Position numbers and translations under genes: made by a program. From Rana temporaria (taxonomy: Eukaryota; Chordata; Amphibia; Anura; Ranidae), in contig NC_053490.1 in assembly GCF_905171775.1 (NCBI RefSeq), forward strand, positions 460,683,143-460,747,142: 64,000 bases of DNA, given 5' to 3'. Of the stretch, positions 1 to 11,023 are shown piece by piece (positions within the stretch are counted from its first letter, which is position 1; the number at the start of each line of letters is the position of its first letter). Under the pieces are notes generated by a model. That model searched no databases. It was not told where the DNA came from and worked only from the letters and a program-made list of their open reading frames with translations.

Positions 1-512
1 AAGTCTCTTACGCCGTCGTATCTTAGGGTGCATTCTGACGCTGGCCGCTAGGTGGCGTTCCCATAGTTGTCAGCGTAGAGTATGCAAATTGCATACTTAT
101 GCCGATTCACAAACGTACGTGCGGCCGGCGGTCGTTTTTTATGTCGTTTGCGTACGTCGTTTTCGGCGTAAGGCTGTTCTTGCTATTAGGAGGCGCAGCC
201 AATGTTAAGTATGGACGTTGTTCCCGCGTCGCGATTTGAAAATTTTACGTTGTTTGCGTAAGTTGTCCGTGAATGGCACATGCGTAGTATGTTCGGCGCG
301 GGAACGCGCCTAATTTAAATGATCCACACTCCCTACAGGATCATTTGAATTACGCACGCTTCCGCCGGCCCCTTTTACGATACGCCGCCGCAACTTTACA
401 GGCAAGTGCTTTGTGAATCAAGCACTTGCCCGTAAAACTTGCGGCCGCGAACGTAAATGTCATACGTTACGCCGCCGCAGTTTTGCGCGCCCCTACCTGA
501 ATCCACCCCACA
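1..512. mobile_element. Truncated MITE of the GGGGCAGATCCAC family
   Basis: Non-coding, rich in TACGCCG/CGGCGTA words. It shares the blocks GCCGCTAGGTGGCGTTCCC, GAGTATGCAAATT and CGAACGTACGT (here CAAACGTACGT) with the elements at 18110-18705 and 56867-57170. The right end (CTGAATCCACCCC) resembles the complement of the GGGGCAGATCCAC terminus of those copies. The left end lies outside the window. The better copy has a 3-bp TSD, so the family is probably PIF/Harbinger-like; that is inference. Confidence 0.6.
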
Positions 513-1441
513 GATAATAAGCAACTAAAGTGACAAAATGCTCTGTATGAAATATACAGGAGTTTAGATTGCCTCATTGAAAGAACATTTTGTGCATGCT
601 CGTAGGCATTGTTTCCATCACCGTAATATTCAGGTTACAATAAATCAGAATTGATGGTGGTGGAAAACGACACTGAGTATTAATTAAGAAAATGCATGAT
701 ATAATAAATTATGTACAGCGTTAACTATGTTGCTATTGTCCCCAAGTTATCTAGATTCATGCGTCCTTTCTTTAATCTGCCTGTCACTTCTTCTTTTTCC
801 TGATAGACCTAATTTGACACTGGATGCTGGGAAAGGACAGCAAGGCCCGATAGCAATAATACGACCTGAAAGAAGATTGTACTTGTCAAATAAAAGGCAT
901 ACAGGCTTATTCAATAAGTAGCGCAAGGACCAAAGTGCTAAGCACAATTGATTGCATTACTGTACCATAGAATAGCTGCAGGCAGTAACCTGGAGGCCAT
1001 TTACAGCATCACTGAGCTAAAGGGCTTTCAGACAGCCTTCCTATCGCAAAACGCATGCCAACAATTAAAATGTATTTCTGGGCAAAATCAAAAAAATATA
1101 TATACATATTTAGAACATCTATCCTATAATGTATAGTATATAATGTATTTCCTTATGTTTTGTTTTTGGACATGCTGCAAGTACATAAATATGCTTGCTG
1201 ATCCTGCAGAAACCCAGTAAATTCCAATATACCTTTATTGGGTCAAGAACGCTGCCTCTGCTGTGTAAAGATGTTGTCAGTCTTATTTGAGCTCTCCCTG
1301 CTGGACTACAGAACACCCCCTCCCCATGATATGATGATGGAAAGTGCTTTGCAGTCCAGCTGGGGAAAACTGGGCAGGGCTAACAACACACCTTTAGATT
1401 TCAATGAAGCAGAGGCATTGTGTTTTCAGTCCAGCAAGAAG
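513..1441. other. Non-coding stretch, nothing recognised
   Basis: AT-rich sequence with scattered short open frames (at most about 70 codons) and no coding pattern. I see no terminal repeats, RNA gene or splice-bounded exon here. Confidence 0.5.
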
Positions 1442-1444
1442 TAA

Positions 1445-1862
1445 TGCACACGATCGGAAATTCCGACAAGAAAAGTCTGATGTGAGCTTTTGGTAGGAAA
1501 TTCCATCCGTGTGTATTCTCCATTGGACTTTTGCTGTCGGAATTTGCACCAACAAATAATTGAGAGCAGGTTCTCTATTTTTCCGACGGAAAAAGTTCCT
1601 AGCGGAAAATCCACTCGTCTGTTTGCAATTCCGACGCACAAAAAAACACGCATACTCAGAATCAAGCAGAAGAGTTGAACTGCCTATTGAACTTCATTGA
1701 TCTCGGCTTGTTGTACGTCTTGTATGTCACCGCGTTTTTGACGGTCAGAATTTCTAACAAGATTTGTGTGACCGTGTGTATGCAACACAAGGTTGAGCCA
1801 ACATTCCGTCGGAAAAAAAACACGGTTTTCTTTTTGGAATTTCCGATCGTGTGTACGCGGCA
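1445..1862. mobile_element. Harbinger-like MITE (TGCACACGATCGGAA / GCGGCATTA ends)
   Basis: The left end (after TAA) reads TGCACACGATCGGAAATTCC. The right end reads GGAATTTCCGATCGTGTGTACGCGGCA before TTA, so the ends form a good terminal inverted repeat. The inside is built of TTCCGACGGAAAA-type words in both orientations. It belongs to the large CTCGTACACACGA family seen throughout the window. The flanking TAA and TTA are not identical, so the 3-bp TSD is unproven for this copy. Confidence 0.65.
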
Positions 1863-2076
1863 TTAGAGTGCATTTCCTGCAAGATCAACAGGTATATTTC
1901 TGTGCTCATAGCATAAAGAGGCAAAACGCAGCAATAACTGTATCACAGAGACATATTGCATTTTGTTTATTTTGCTCTGACATACATTTTAAGGTCTCAT
2001 TTACACTTGTTGTTGGGTAGGTGCACCATCCCTTAACTGCCCCCCTCCCGTAAGCTGCAAATGCAGTGGACGGGGG

Positions 2077-2343
2077 CAGGGGCAGACTGACAACTCATGG
2101 GGCTCCCGGGCAATAGAAGATTATGGGGCCCCCGGGCTTACAGATGGCCACCACCCCAGGAGGCAGTGCAGAGGCGGGGCAGCTAAAATCTCTGGGATTT
2201 TCACATCAAAAGCATGTCGGTTTCGAACATATCAGGGACAGATCTAAAAAAAAACATAGATTTTTACATACTGTCCCTGGTTTTACTGAGCCTGGCAACC
2301 CTAATGGGGCCCCCTAGATAGGTCAATTGTCAGTCAGCCCCTG
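2077..2343. mobile_element. hAT-type non-autonomous element, 8-bp TSD
   Basis: Termini CAGGGGCAGACTGACAA and TTGTCAGTCAGCCCCTG form a terminal inverted repeat. The element is flanked by a perfect 8-bp duplication GACGGGGG (2069-2076 and 2344-2351). CAG...CTG ends with an 8-bp TSD are the hallmark of hAT elements. At 267 bp with no transposase it is a MITE. Confidence 0.9.
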
Positions 2344-2670
2344 GACGGGGGTACATATGTCACAGACATTTTTCTTTGCATCACATAATGTCAAAATGTA
2401 TCCCTACTTCAACTGAATAGGGCCACACTGTTCCAGGAACACTGCTCAGCCCCCCACGTTATTTGCTTAACAGTTCTTTTCCAATTTGCCTAGGAAATGG
2501 TCATTGATATTTTTTAACATTTGGCTCCCATTGGCTTTAATATGGTTAGGTTTTGGCACCCGACGTGTAGTAATGTTTGCCGAACACACTTCGTACTGAA
2601 CCCAGGTAAACCAGGTAACTCATTACTACTTACTTACCCAAAGTCCATTTAAAACTACATGTCCATCTAA
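2344..2670. other. Non-coding spacer
   Basis: About 330 bases between two transposons, without a coding pattern or recognisable repeat ends. Confidence 0.4.
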
Positions 2671-3078
2671 AGCCTCGTATACATAACCTTTTTTTCCCAG
2701 CAGGAAAACTGTCAGGAGAGCCGGACGTGTGTATGCTTCCTCGCAGTTTTCCCGTCAGGAAAACAGTCGGGAATCCCGGCGAGAAAATAGAGAACCTGCT
2801 CTCTATTTTCCTGTCGGGATTCCCGGCATTTTTTTTCCCGCCAGATCTACTACTTACCTATGGGGAACACTGCGAGGCAGTGCCGATGGAGCATACACAC
2901 GGCCGGGATTCCTGGCCAATAGGGATGAGCTTCGTGTTCGAGTCGAACCCATGTTCGACTCGAACATCGTATGTTCGACCGTTTGACGATTAACGAACGA
3001 TATGGGCCGTTTGCGCCAAATTCGAGTGGCGTGTCACGGCCCATAATTCACTGCGGCATCGCAGTGCATTGCTGGCTG

Positions 3079-3122
3079 ATGATTGGCCAAGCATGCACTA
3101 TAACCCGCATGCTTGGCCAATC
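3079..3122. repeat. GATTGGCCAAGCATGC palindrome
   Basis: GATTGGCCAAGCATGC is followed after a short loop (ACTATAACCC) by its complement GCATGCTTGGCCAATC. It lies about 90 bp upstream of a TATA-like box, and a related GCCAAAG...CTTTGGCC pair follows at about 3157-3178. ATTGGCC resembles a CCAAT box. A promoter role is inference only. Confidence 0.5.
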
Positions 3123-3213
3123 ACAGCTTGCAAAAAACGGAGAGTCATAATTGGCCAAAGCCAGGGTGGCTTTGGCCAATTATGGCTCAGGGGGTTTAGT
3201 ACACACCCAACAC

Positions 3214-3220
3214 TATATAA
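3214..3220 (+). promoter_or_regulatory. TATA-like box in the hAT element
   Basis: TATATAA, preceded within 150 bp by four ATTGGCC/GGCCAAT motifs (CCAAT-box-like) in both orientations. It could be a relic of the transposase promoter of the autonomous parent, but no reading frame follows. Low confidence. Confidence 0.3.
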
Positions 3221-3436
3221 GGCAGCCTGGAAGTCGGCCTTGTGTAGTGTGTTGCGGTGGTTTACAGAGAGAGAGAGAGAGAGTGTCATTTTTTGGAGTT
3301 AGATAGGGCAGGCAGGCAGGCTAGTCAGTTAGAGTTACAGTGTGTAGAGGATATATATGCATCCCAGGTGTTGTATATATATTTATAAACTGTATTGAGT
3401 TTAGCTAGATCCGCTCTTCCTAATATACTGACAGGC

Positions 3437-4540
3437 AGACAGGTGATTGTGCTAGCTGCAGTACTTTCACGTGGTGTACTGTCTGTGTCCTCTGCACAGT
3501 GTGTACCTAAAGCTACGTGGCGTGTTTTTTGTCTGTGTCCTCTGCACAGTGTGCACCTAAAGCTACGTAAAGCTGGTGTTTCTCATATTTATTGCTAGAT
3601 ACAGGGATCTGCTCATATTAATACCACAGGCAGGGGATCATTCTGCAAGTACTTTCACGTGTTGTACTGTCTGTGTCCTCTGTACAGTGTGCACCTAAAG
3701 CTACGTGGTGTGTGTACTGTCTGTGTCCTCTGCACAGTGTGCACCTAAAGCTACGTAAAGCTGGTGTTTCTCATATTAGAGGCAGGGATCTGCTCATATT
3801 AATACCACAGGCAGGGGATCATTCTACAAGTACCTGTGAGGGGTTGCAGTGTTGTAGCACCAACACCAGTGCCCAAGGCCTAATTTGTCTGCCCCTGTTT
3901 AACAGGGGCGTGCAATTACAATTTTTGATACAATACTTTGCAACGGCTCATTTCTGCGCTCCAACAGTGTGCACCTAAAGCTACGTAAAGCTGGTGTTTC
4001 TCATATTAGAGGCAGGGATCTGCTCATATTAATACCACAGGCAGGGGATCATTTTACAAGTATCTGTGAGGGGTTGCAGTGTTGTGGCACCAGCACCAGT
4101 GTCTAAGGCCCAATTTTTCTGCCCCTGTTCAACAGGGGCATGTAATTACAATTCTTGATCTAATATTTCACAGCAGGGCCCATTCCTGCGCCCACCAAGA
4201 GTAACTGTGAGGGCTTACACTGTTGTGGCACCAGCACCACCACCACCAACAAAGGCCCAATTTTTCTGCCTCTGTTCAACAGGGGCATGTAATTATAATT
4301 CTTGATCTAATATTTCACAGCAGGGACCATTCCTGCGCCCACCAAGAGTAACTGTGAGGACTTACAGTGTTGTGGCACCAGCGCCAGCACCAAAGGCCCA
4401 ATTTTTCTACCACTGTTCAACAATGGCATGTAATTACAATTCTTGATATAATAGTTCACACAGCAGGGCGTTCCAGCGCCCACCAAGACTAACTGTGAGG
4501 GCTTACAGTGTTGTGGCAACACCAACACCTAGGGCCCAAA
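3437..4540 (+). repeat. Degenerate tandem repeat block inside the hAT element
   Basis: A first part repeats GTACTGTCTGTGTCCTCTGC / ACAGTGTGCACCTAAAGCTACGT in short units (3470-3770). A second part repeats longer units (about 140-230 bp) carrying GCAGGGATCTGCTCATATTA, GGGGTTGCAGTGTTGTGGC, CAACAGGGGCATGTAATTAC and CCCACCAAGAGTAACTGTGAGG. Units differ by small indels, so this is an old expansion. Confidence 0.7.
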
Positions 4541-4995
4541 TTTCTGCAGAGTATATATGGCAGGCCCCTACTTTCAAACATCAAACTTACAAACGACTCC
4601 TACTTGCAAACGGAAGGAGACAACAGGAAGTGAGAGGAAATCTACCCCTAGGAAGGGAAATTCTCTTCTGTAAGAGGTGTCTCCTGTCCACTGATGCTTT
4701 ATCACCAATCCTTGTTTCACTAAAAAACCCACATTTTCAAAAAATCATTTGTCATTGGGACAGAAAGTGAGGTGCAATCTTCTGAACAGATGCGCACAGA
4801 CAGAAAAACAAATGTTACAGGGGTGATAACCCTTCTCTATGTTTTCCGAAAAGCCTAAAAATAGATTTTTTGGCTGGAGCTACACTTTAAAAAAGAACCA
4901 GTTCAAAAATAGAAACAGATTCTACTTAACAACAACATTTCATTTTGTGCAGGGACAGTTCTAAACATGTGCCACTTCACAGGCATACTATAGAC

Positions 4996-5180
4996 CAGTG
5001 TTTCTCAACTCCAGTCCTCAGGGCGCACCAACAGGTCATGTTTTCAGGATTTCCCTCAGATGAAACTGCTGTGGTAATTACTAAGGCAGTGAAACTGATA
5101 AAATCACCTGTGCAAAATAATGGAAAGCCTGAAAACAAGACCTGTTGGTGCGCCTTGGGGACTGGAGTTGAGAAACACTG
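4996..5180. mobile_element. 185-bp hAT MITE (CAGTGTTTCTCAACTCC)
   Basis: Termini CAGTGTTTCTCAACTCCAG and CTGGAGTTGAGAAACACTG are a perfect inverted repeat. The flanking 8-bp TSD CTATAGAC (4988-4995, 5181-5188) is perfect. Almost the whole element is self-complementary. It lies inside the hAT element 2920-5505, so it inserted later or rode along in that family's source copy. Confidence 0.93.
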
Positions 5181-5597
5181 CTATAGACACCCAGCAGGTA
5201 CTATATTTTAAAGGAATTTTTCAAAACATTTTTTTCACTTTAAGCATCATTAAAATCACTGCCCGAGAAAAAAAAACAGTTTTTAAAACTTTTTTTTGCA
5301 TTGATACATGCTCCCTGGGGCAAAACCCGGGTCCCCAAACCCGTTTTAGGACAACAACTTGCATATTAGCCTTTAAAATTAGCACTTTTGAATTCAAACG
5401 TTCGAGTCCCATAGACTTCAATGGGGTTCTACAGTTTGCGCGAACGTTCAGTCCGTTCGAAGGTTCTGGTGCAAACCGAATGGGGGGGTGTTCGGCTCAT
5501 CCCTACTGGCCAAAACTTCATGGCAGTTTCCTGCTGGGTTCTTGGCTTTCCCGGTGGACTTTTTCCCGCCGAGAAAACCGAGCGTGTGTACAGGGCT

Positions 5598-7249
5598 TCA
5601 GAATGCTCTGTCCACCCTGTCACCCTGTTACAGGAAGTGGGAAAATAGCAGATCTACAGGTGGGATCAATATGTTAAAGGGTGGACCTGCAGTGACGTCA
5701 GTTGTGTGCTGATGAAACATGTAAGAAATTTGGACGTGACACGTCACTTTAGCCGTTTGTAACGCAGCTGGAACACTAATGACATTCCTTAATACATGGA
5801 ACTTGAGCTGCAATGGTGATCTGTTTTAAATTATTTTTTGGAATACATTTTTGATATACTTCACCATGGAAGTCCTCTTTTCTGCCTTTTTCCTCTGAAC
5901 ACTGGATATTTGATTAGAACTTTATTGGGGTGGTGCTAATTTCCCCAATTGGCAAGATCCACTAGAGTTTGGGATCTCCTGGTAAGGGGTGCTCTGGAAA
6001 ATCGATTGGATAGTCGGTCGGATCGGTATTGAGACCTTATTGGCAATTTCCATATAGCACTTATGGATTACCTGTAATGTGGGTCATTCAACTCTGGTGA
6101 GTAGGATGTTTGGAAGGTGATGGTGGAGGAAGATCTACAGTCACTCCATTCGTGCTCTTCAGGAATTGGAAGATCCATACATTTTATAACTTGATTTTCC
6201 ATACTCGTTTTATAGTTTGAGTTTCAGATAATATTCATAACTTCATTGGACATTCTCATTTTATTTTTTATTATTTTTTGTCACAATTTTTATTGGACTT
6301 CATATATGTTATACACATGTTTTATTTTTCCAACAAATTATTACGTGTGATTGGTTACACTTGAAATAGTTTCACTTAGAAACAAGCGTGGTTTAAATCA
6401 ATTCATTATTAGTTGATTTCTCTCTTCACTTTGAAAAACAAAACCGCATATATGTAGCATATATGGAATTCTGGATAGTGTTCCACTTTAACGGCTGTCG
6501 GTGTGAAGCCTTACTCTGCCATAATGAACACTTCATTCGTTTTTTGTCTTAATCTATTGAGTTACTTGTTACCTGTCAATCACCTGTCCATTGAAAAGGA
6601 GCTGCTACTTACTCAGGGGTGGGGTAGTTTTTGTAAGAAAATTGTAGGTGTTGATCAAGCAACCTGGGTTCAGTAGGACAGTATAAATAATTTTGTGTGA
6701 GTTATAAAGAAATGAGACATTGCAATAGAAAATAAAGACCATAAAAAGAATAAAATCTGCAACTCATAAAACTGAGTGAAAGGAAGAGAAGCTATGAAAT
6801 TGTCCCAGTGGGATGAAGCTTTTAGTAAACTGCACTCTCTGTGGATTCTAGAGTAGAAATTTTAAGAAGATAAAATGTCCCAAGGGACACCAGTTCCTTC
6901 CTTTTCAGTTGATATGGGCACATTGAGATACTTATCCAACATTTAATGACTTGACTGTCATCTCCATTACATTAGAGCTGTGTTTATCAGGCATTTCTCC
7001 GCTGTGGTTATGGCTGTATTCTTGTGTGAAAACACTTTCAAGGCGTGCACCACAGGTTGGCTTTTTTAAAGTGCGACTTATCTTTTAGCGCAAACCTACT
7101 TGCCTTTTGTAACCACAGGCCTTTAATTGACTTTCAAGTGGTCATAAAAGTCATGATGATATTTTGCTTGTAAGTTTTATTATTTTACGCTCATAAAACT
7201 GGTGTAGTGGAAACTGGAAGGCAATAATGACATCCTTGTTTCTCACTAG
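5598..7249. other. Low-copy-looking non-coding sequence
   Basis: About 1.65 kb without terminal inverted repeats, long frames or known repeat words. It precedes the candidate exon at 7250 and could be intron. I see no confident upstream exon. Confidence 0.4.
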
Positions 7250-7365
7250 AAAAACAAGTCCCTCCACAATATCGATGGCCAGATTATATTCCAACATCTG
7301 CCAAGGATTTTCTAAATGAATTAAAGAGAAAGTATGTTGCAAAGTGTTTACCAGGAAGATACATG
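7250..7365 (+). CDS. Candidate internal exon of an unidentified host gene
   Basis: A pyrimidine-rich acceptor (CCTTGTTTCTCACTAG) precedes 7250, and a donor-like GTCAGT follows the ATG ending at 7365. Between them one frame is open for 38 codons after a split codon. Its composition looks protein-like: it includes VPPQYRWPDYIPTSAKDFLN and ELKRKYVAKCLPGRYM. I do not recognise the protein. The exon would end in phase 0. A hAT element has inserted directly after the donor (TSD starts at 7369). This is inference from splice-like signals and composition; chance cannot be ruled out. Confidence 0.4.
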
Positions 7366-7468
7366 GTCAGTTAGACCAGTGGTCGCCAACCTTTCAAACC
7401 TCATGGACCACTAAACTCACAATTTTGAACCCTGCGAACGACTAAAATGAATTTTACATGCCTTATAC

Positions 7469-7613
7469 CAGGGATCTTCAAACTATGGCCATCCAGTTGT
7501 GGCGAAACTACACCCATGAGGCATTGCAAAATTCTGACATTCACAGACATGACTAGGCATGATGGGAATTGTAGTTCCTGAACAACTGAAGGGCTATAGT
7601 TTGGAGACCCATG
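7469..7613. mobile_element. 145-bp hAT MITE
   Basis: Ends CAGGGATCTTCAAACTATGG and CTATAGTTTGGAGACCCATG are imperfect inverted repeats. The perfect 8-bp TSD is CCTTATAC (7461-7468, 7614-7621). It sits inside the hAT element 7377-8468. A related terminal fragment (GGACTTGTAGTTTCGCAACA) occurs at 63169-63243. Confidence 0.92.
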
Positions 7614-7954
7614 CCTTATACACACATTGGTCCTGCTCTCTGCCCCCCATGCATTCTACATCACATTGCTACCTCACACAGATTCATCATTGGATCTCAC
7701 TTCCTCATCCAGCCATGTGCTCAAGCTCCATGCTCCCTCCTGCAGTCTATGATCAGCCCTGCCATTGAAAGTCCCCTACTTCCTCACCTTCCGCTTTCTG
7801 CACAGCTCCCGTTGCCTCCCTCTGAGTTCGCTGGAACTACAGAGGAGGCGTTGGGTATCATCATGCTCTGACAGTATTGACTGTAAGCGCACATTGAGAA
7901 CAACACGGGAAACAACATTGGGTGGTATACATATACTGCGGCAGAACCCCTGGG

Positions 7955-8406
7955 CAGGGCTGTCTTAATGAGAGGGCACACCTGGGCACAGCCCAGGGGC
8001 CCCAACTGCATTGGGGCCCCTGCACTTTCCCCAAAGCAGCTGATCCTTGAGCCCACGCTTCCCCTGAAATTGGGGGCCCCATGGTGACACTAAGAGCGAT
8101 GGATACACAGGAGAGGCAGGCTGGCAGCGGTGCAGAGGGGCCATAGTGCTGGGGAGGCATCAATGTAGCAGATATATTTTATGCACAGGACAGCTTTGTT
8201 ACTTTATGCATGTAGTATCTTCCCACTGCTCCTTTGCTGTACAGAATGATTGTTCATGTAGTAAATGCGTGGCTCCACCCAAAAGGGGAAGCTCCGCTTG
8301 TCTGCCTCCTACCTACTTGATATATGTTTACCTGCGCTGTCTCCATTGTAGGGGCCCCAGAGCATTACTTTGCCCAGGGGCCCATGATGCTATTAAGACG
8401 GCCCTG
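7955..8406. mobile_element. hAT element (CAGGGCTGTCTTAAT family)
   Basis: Ends CAGGGCTGTCTTAAT and TATTAAGACGGCCCTG, with a perfect 8-bp TSD CCCCTGGG (7947-7954, 8407-8414). The GGGCAC-CCTGGG subterminal region recurs in the element at 45995-46827, which has the same ends. It is nested in the hAT element 7377-8468. Confidence 0.92.
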
Positions 8407-8685
8407 CCCCTGGGGACTACCAGAGTTTTCTCATGGACCATTAGTGGTCCACTGTTTTGTGGCCACTGAGTTAGACCATTCAAGTCAAAGTGACAACGAC
8501 TCCTGATAGCCCACACCCCAATAACATATACTCCCCAATCCATATTTCCTTTTTTCAGGAGGTCAATCTTGATAAGCTCTATTGTCTGATGGTGTCAGAG
8601 CTCACCTGACAGTATCTATTTAAATAGTTATTTTTTTTGTGAATCATATTTTTACATGCTTTCTCTTCTTTCTTGTATTATACAG

Positions 8686-8730
8686 TATCTGCATCGATTT
8701 AACACAGATTTAAACAAATTGTTATGCTGA
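8686..8730 (+). CDS. Candidate terminal exon of the same unidentified gene
   Basis: A long pyrimidine tract and ATACAG (ending 8685) precede TAT CTG CAT CGA..., which is open for 14 codons (YLHRFNTDLNKLLC) to TGA at 8728-8730. The phase-0 start fits the phase-0 end of the candidate exon at 7250-7365. AATAAA follows at 8735-8740, unusually close to the stop, so the true polyadenylation site may lie further on. Without the upstream exon I would not call this. Confidence 0.3.
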   Translation, partial: YLHRFNTDLNKLLC

Positions 8731-8740
8731 CTCAAATAAA

Positions 8741-9589
8741 GAAAACATATGGCTACACTGCAGAGGTACAAACACATCAAAAGATAATAAACTTATGGAA
8801 ACCTGGGTTCAGCTATAACACCAGTTAAGGCTTACAGATAAGGTGAGTTTTATGGTGAAAGGAGAGGGATTAGGAAATAGTTTTTTTCTTTTTCCTTGCT
8901 ATGCTTCAGTAATGTTGTTTTGTAATTAATAAAGCATATGCTATTACAGGAACAGATTAGCTGTGTTCTTGGTGCCTTGGGGTCTACATTTTGACATGTT
9001 GTTTTTACCGAAGGCAACTTTTACTTATAGCTCACTCAAGCTTGTGACAGGTTTACATTAAAATCTAAAGTGCAGCCCAAGATGAAAAACAGAAAAATCA
9101 GCACAAGGGACATAACTTACAGTCAGTAGGAAATGTCCCTTGTACTGATGCCTCATCTCTTAGTATAAATCTTTTCTCCATCCATTTATCTGCAGATCTC
9201 CTCCCCACCTCTACCCTGCAACTGGACAATGGAAGGAAAGGGAGCACATGATGGGCTCATCTCTGTGCTATTTTGCTCTCTGCTCCTGTCAGCACGCTCC
9301 TTGCACTGCAGTCCACCTGATTTGCTCCCTGTGTTGCTTCTCCTTTCTCATTTCTGAACTCTGCTGTATGGACTGTACAATAGCCTGCAAGAGGCACTGA
9401 TTGGATTTAGAAAAAAATACAGTGCATTAAATGACGCATTGATGACTATAGAGTTGCATTAATGTGTACAAACAAGTTCCCACTGCCCCCACCTATAACT
9501 GGTCTATGCAGCAAGGAGCCCTGGAAGGGCGATGTATATCAAACAAATACGAAAATATTTCCAAACTTTGATAAATAACAAATATGTCA
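8741..9589. other. Non-coding stretch, possible 3' UTR or intergenic
   Basis: About 850 bases with no coding pattern and no terminal repeats. If the exon at 8686 is real, the beginning would be 3' UTR. Confidence 0.35.
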
Positions 9590-10039
9590 TACTTACCTCC
9601 ACTGTGCAGTCCGTTTTGCACAGAGTGGCCCTAATCCTCCTGTTCTGGGGTCCCTCGGCGGCTGTTGCGGCTCCTCCCTGCAATAGCTAACCCCCTCTGG
9701 GAAGCTCTCTCCCGAGGGGGTTCCCTTGCGGACGCGCTCCCGTGTCATACAGTCGGCGTCCATAGACACCGACTGTATGACTTGGCCCCACCCCCCCAGT
9801 GGTCGCGCCATTGGATTTGATTGACAACAGCGGGAGCCAATGGCTGCGCTGCTATTAATCTATCCAATCAACGCCGAGACTCTGTGAAGAAGAAGACCCT
9901 GGGGGACGCACAGAGCAGGTGAACGGGCTCTGAAAATTAAACGGGGGGGGGCTGGGGCCCGTGATTGCCAGGTGTTTTTTCACCTCAATGCATAAGATGC
10001 ATTAAGGTGAAAGAACACAAACCTTTACAAACCCTTTAA
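9590..10039. mobile_element. MITE fragment ending at a TTAA
   Basis: CATACTTACCTCCACTGTGC on the left; ATGCATTAAGGTGAAAGAAC...TTTACAAACCCTTTAA on the right. It contains the inverted pair CATACAGTCGGCGTC / GACACCGACTGTATG. I recall this terminal region from frog TTAA-type repeats. The left boundary is uncertain. Confidence 0.45.
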
Positions 10040-10907
10040 CCCCCTGGCGGTATTCCCGAGTCTGGCTCGGGGTAAGACTTCAGTACCAAAAGCGTTATCC
10101 CCCAGCCAGACTCGGGATCGCCTCGCAGTGTCCACAGGCATGGTTTACTTACCTTGTCCCTGGATCCTGCGATGCATCCCCGCTGTGTGAGCGAGCGGCG
10201 TCCTCGCTTGATTCACACAGTGCCTGTGTGCCGCCGATCTCCATTCTATGCGACGTTACGACGCACGGGGGCGGAGAACGGCACCAAATTCAAAAAAGTA
10301 AATAAACACATTACATACAGTATACTGTAATCTTATAGATTACAGTACTGTATGTAAAAAATACACCCCCCCTTGTCCCTAGTGGTCTGCCCAGTGCCCT
10401 ACATGTTCTTTTATATAATAAAAACTGTTCTTTCTGCCTGCTAACTGTAGATTGTCCATAGCAACCAAAAGTGTCCTTTTATGTCAAAAGTGGTTTTAGA
10501 TCAGCTAAAAAAACAGCGATAATAAATTATAATCACTTGCAGAATTGAGCGATAGCGATTTGGGGGGAAATTCGTCATAAAAAAATAAAAGTAATGACAG
10601 CGACAATTCTGCAACTGAGCAAATTTCAGTGTTTTTGATTTGATTACATTATTGAATAATTTTTATTATAATTATATTATTATTTGTTATAAATATTTAT
10701 AGTTATTTATTATATTATAATTTATGATTTTGTTTTTCAAACTTTATCATACCCGAGATGTCTACTAGACTCTTGTTTGGACAGATTTAAGTGAGTTATT
10801 CCTAAGAATTACAGGCCTACAATGTAAAACGCCAAATTTCCTTGCAAAATAATGGTAGCGCTTTCAGCACCTAAAACCAGAAAGAATCATACTGCCAGGG
10901 AGGTTAA
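10036..10907. mobile_element. TTAA-flanked element (piggyBac/Kolobok type)
   Basis: TTAACCCCCTGGCGGTAT at the left and ATACTGCCAGGGAGGTTAA at the right form the terminal inverted repeat with TTAA on both sides (10036-10039, 10904-10907). Its left TTAA coincides with the end of the preceding MITE. It has no transposase. AT-rich inside, with an ATTATAATTATATTATTAT low-complexity zone at about 10640-10730. Confidence 0.75.
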
Positions 10908-11023
10908 GGTCAGTGAAAAATGTTGTCTAAACTAGCGTCAGTAGTCAGTAACTGGGATTGCATTTTTTTTTTGTTGTTTACAAAAGCTTTATTTGGAAGA
11001 CAATAACAAGACAGAGTTACTTA

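Larger units (their letters stand above)
2920..5505. mobile_element. Long non-autonomous hAT element with internal tandem repeats
   Basis: Ends TAGGGATGAGCTTCG and CGGCTCATCCCTA form the terminal inverted repeat, flanked by a perfect 8-bp TSD CTGGCCAA (2912-2919, 5506-5513) with T at position 2 and A at position 7, as hAT targets usually have. Inside are a subterminal TTCGAGTCGAAC palindrome, a GATTGGCCAAGCATGC inverted pair (about 3079-3122), a TATATAA box at 3214-3220, a GA run, a tandem-repeat region (3437-4540) and a nested 185-bp hAT MITE. No transposase frame is visible. Confidence 0.88.
2671..5597. mobile_element. Harbinger-like MITE interrupted by a 2.6-kb hAT element
   Basis: The left arm (2671-2919) starts AGCCTCGTATACATAACC and contains mirrored blocks such as GGAATCCCGGCGAGAAAATAGAGAACC and its complement. 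The right arm (5506-5597) ends GTGTGTACAGGGCT. Joining the arms across the inserted hAT element restores one palindromic MITE of about 330 bp. The 3-bp flanks (TAA left, TCA right) do not match. The sequence CTGGCCAA at the junction is the duplicated hAT target. Confidence 0.7.
7377..8468. mobile_element. hAT element carrying two nested hAT elements
   Basis: Left end CAGTGGTCGCCAACC, right end GTGGTCCACTGTTTTGTGGCCACTG, flanked by a perfect 8-bp TSD AGTTAGAC (7369-7376, 8469-8476). Without the nested elements it is about 480 bp and encodes no transposase. It lies in what would be the intron between the two candidate exons. Confidence 0.9.

Noticed and set aside
5120..5677. 185-codon plus-strand frame
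   Set aside because: It crosses a hAT MITE end, the outer hAT end and a Harbinger-like arm, so it is chance readthrough over transposon borders.
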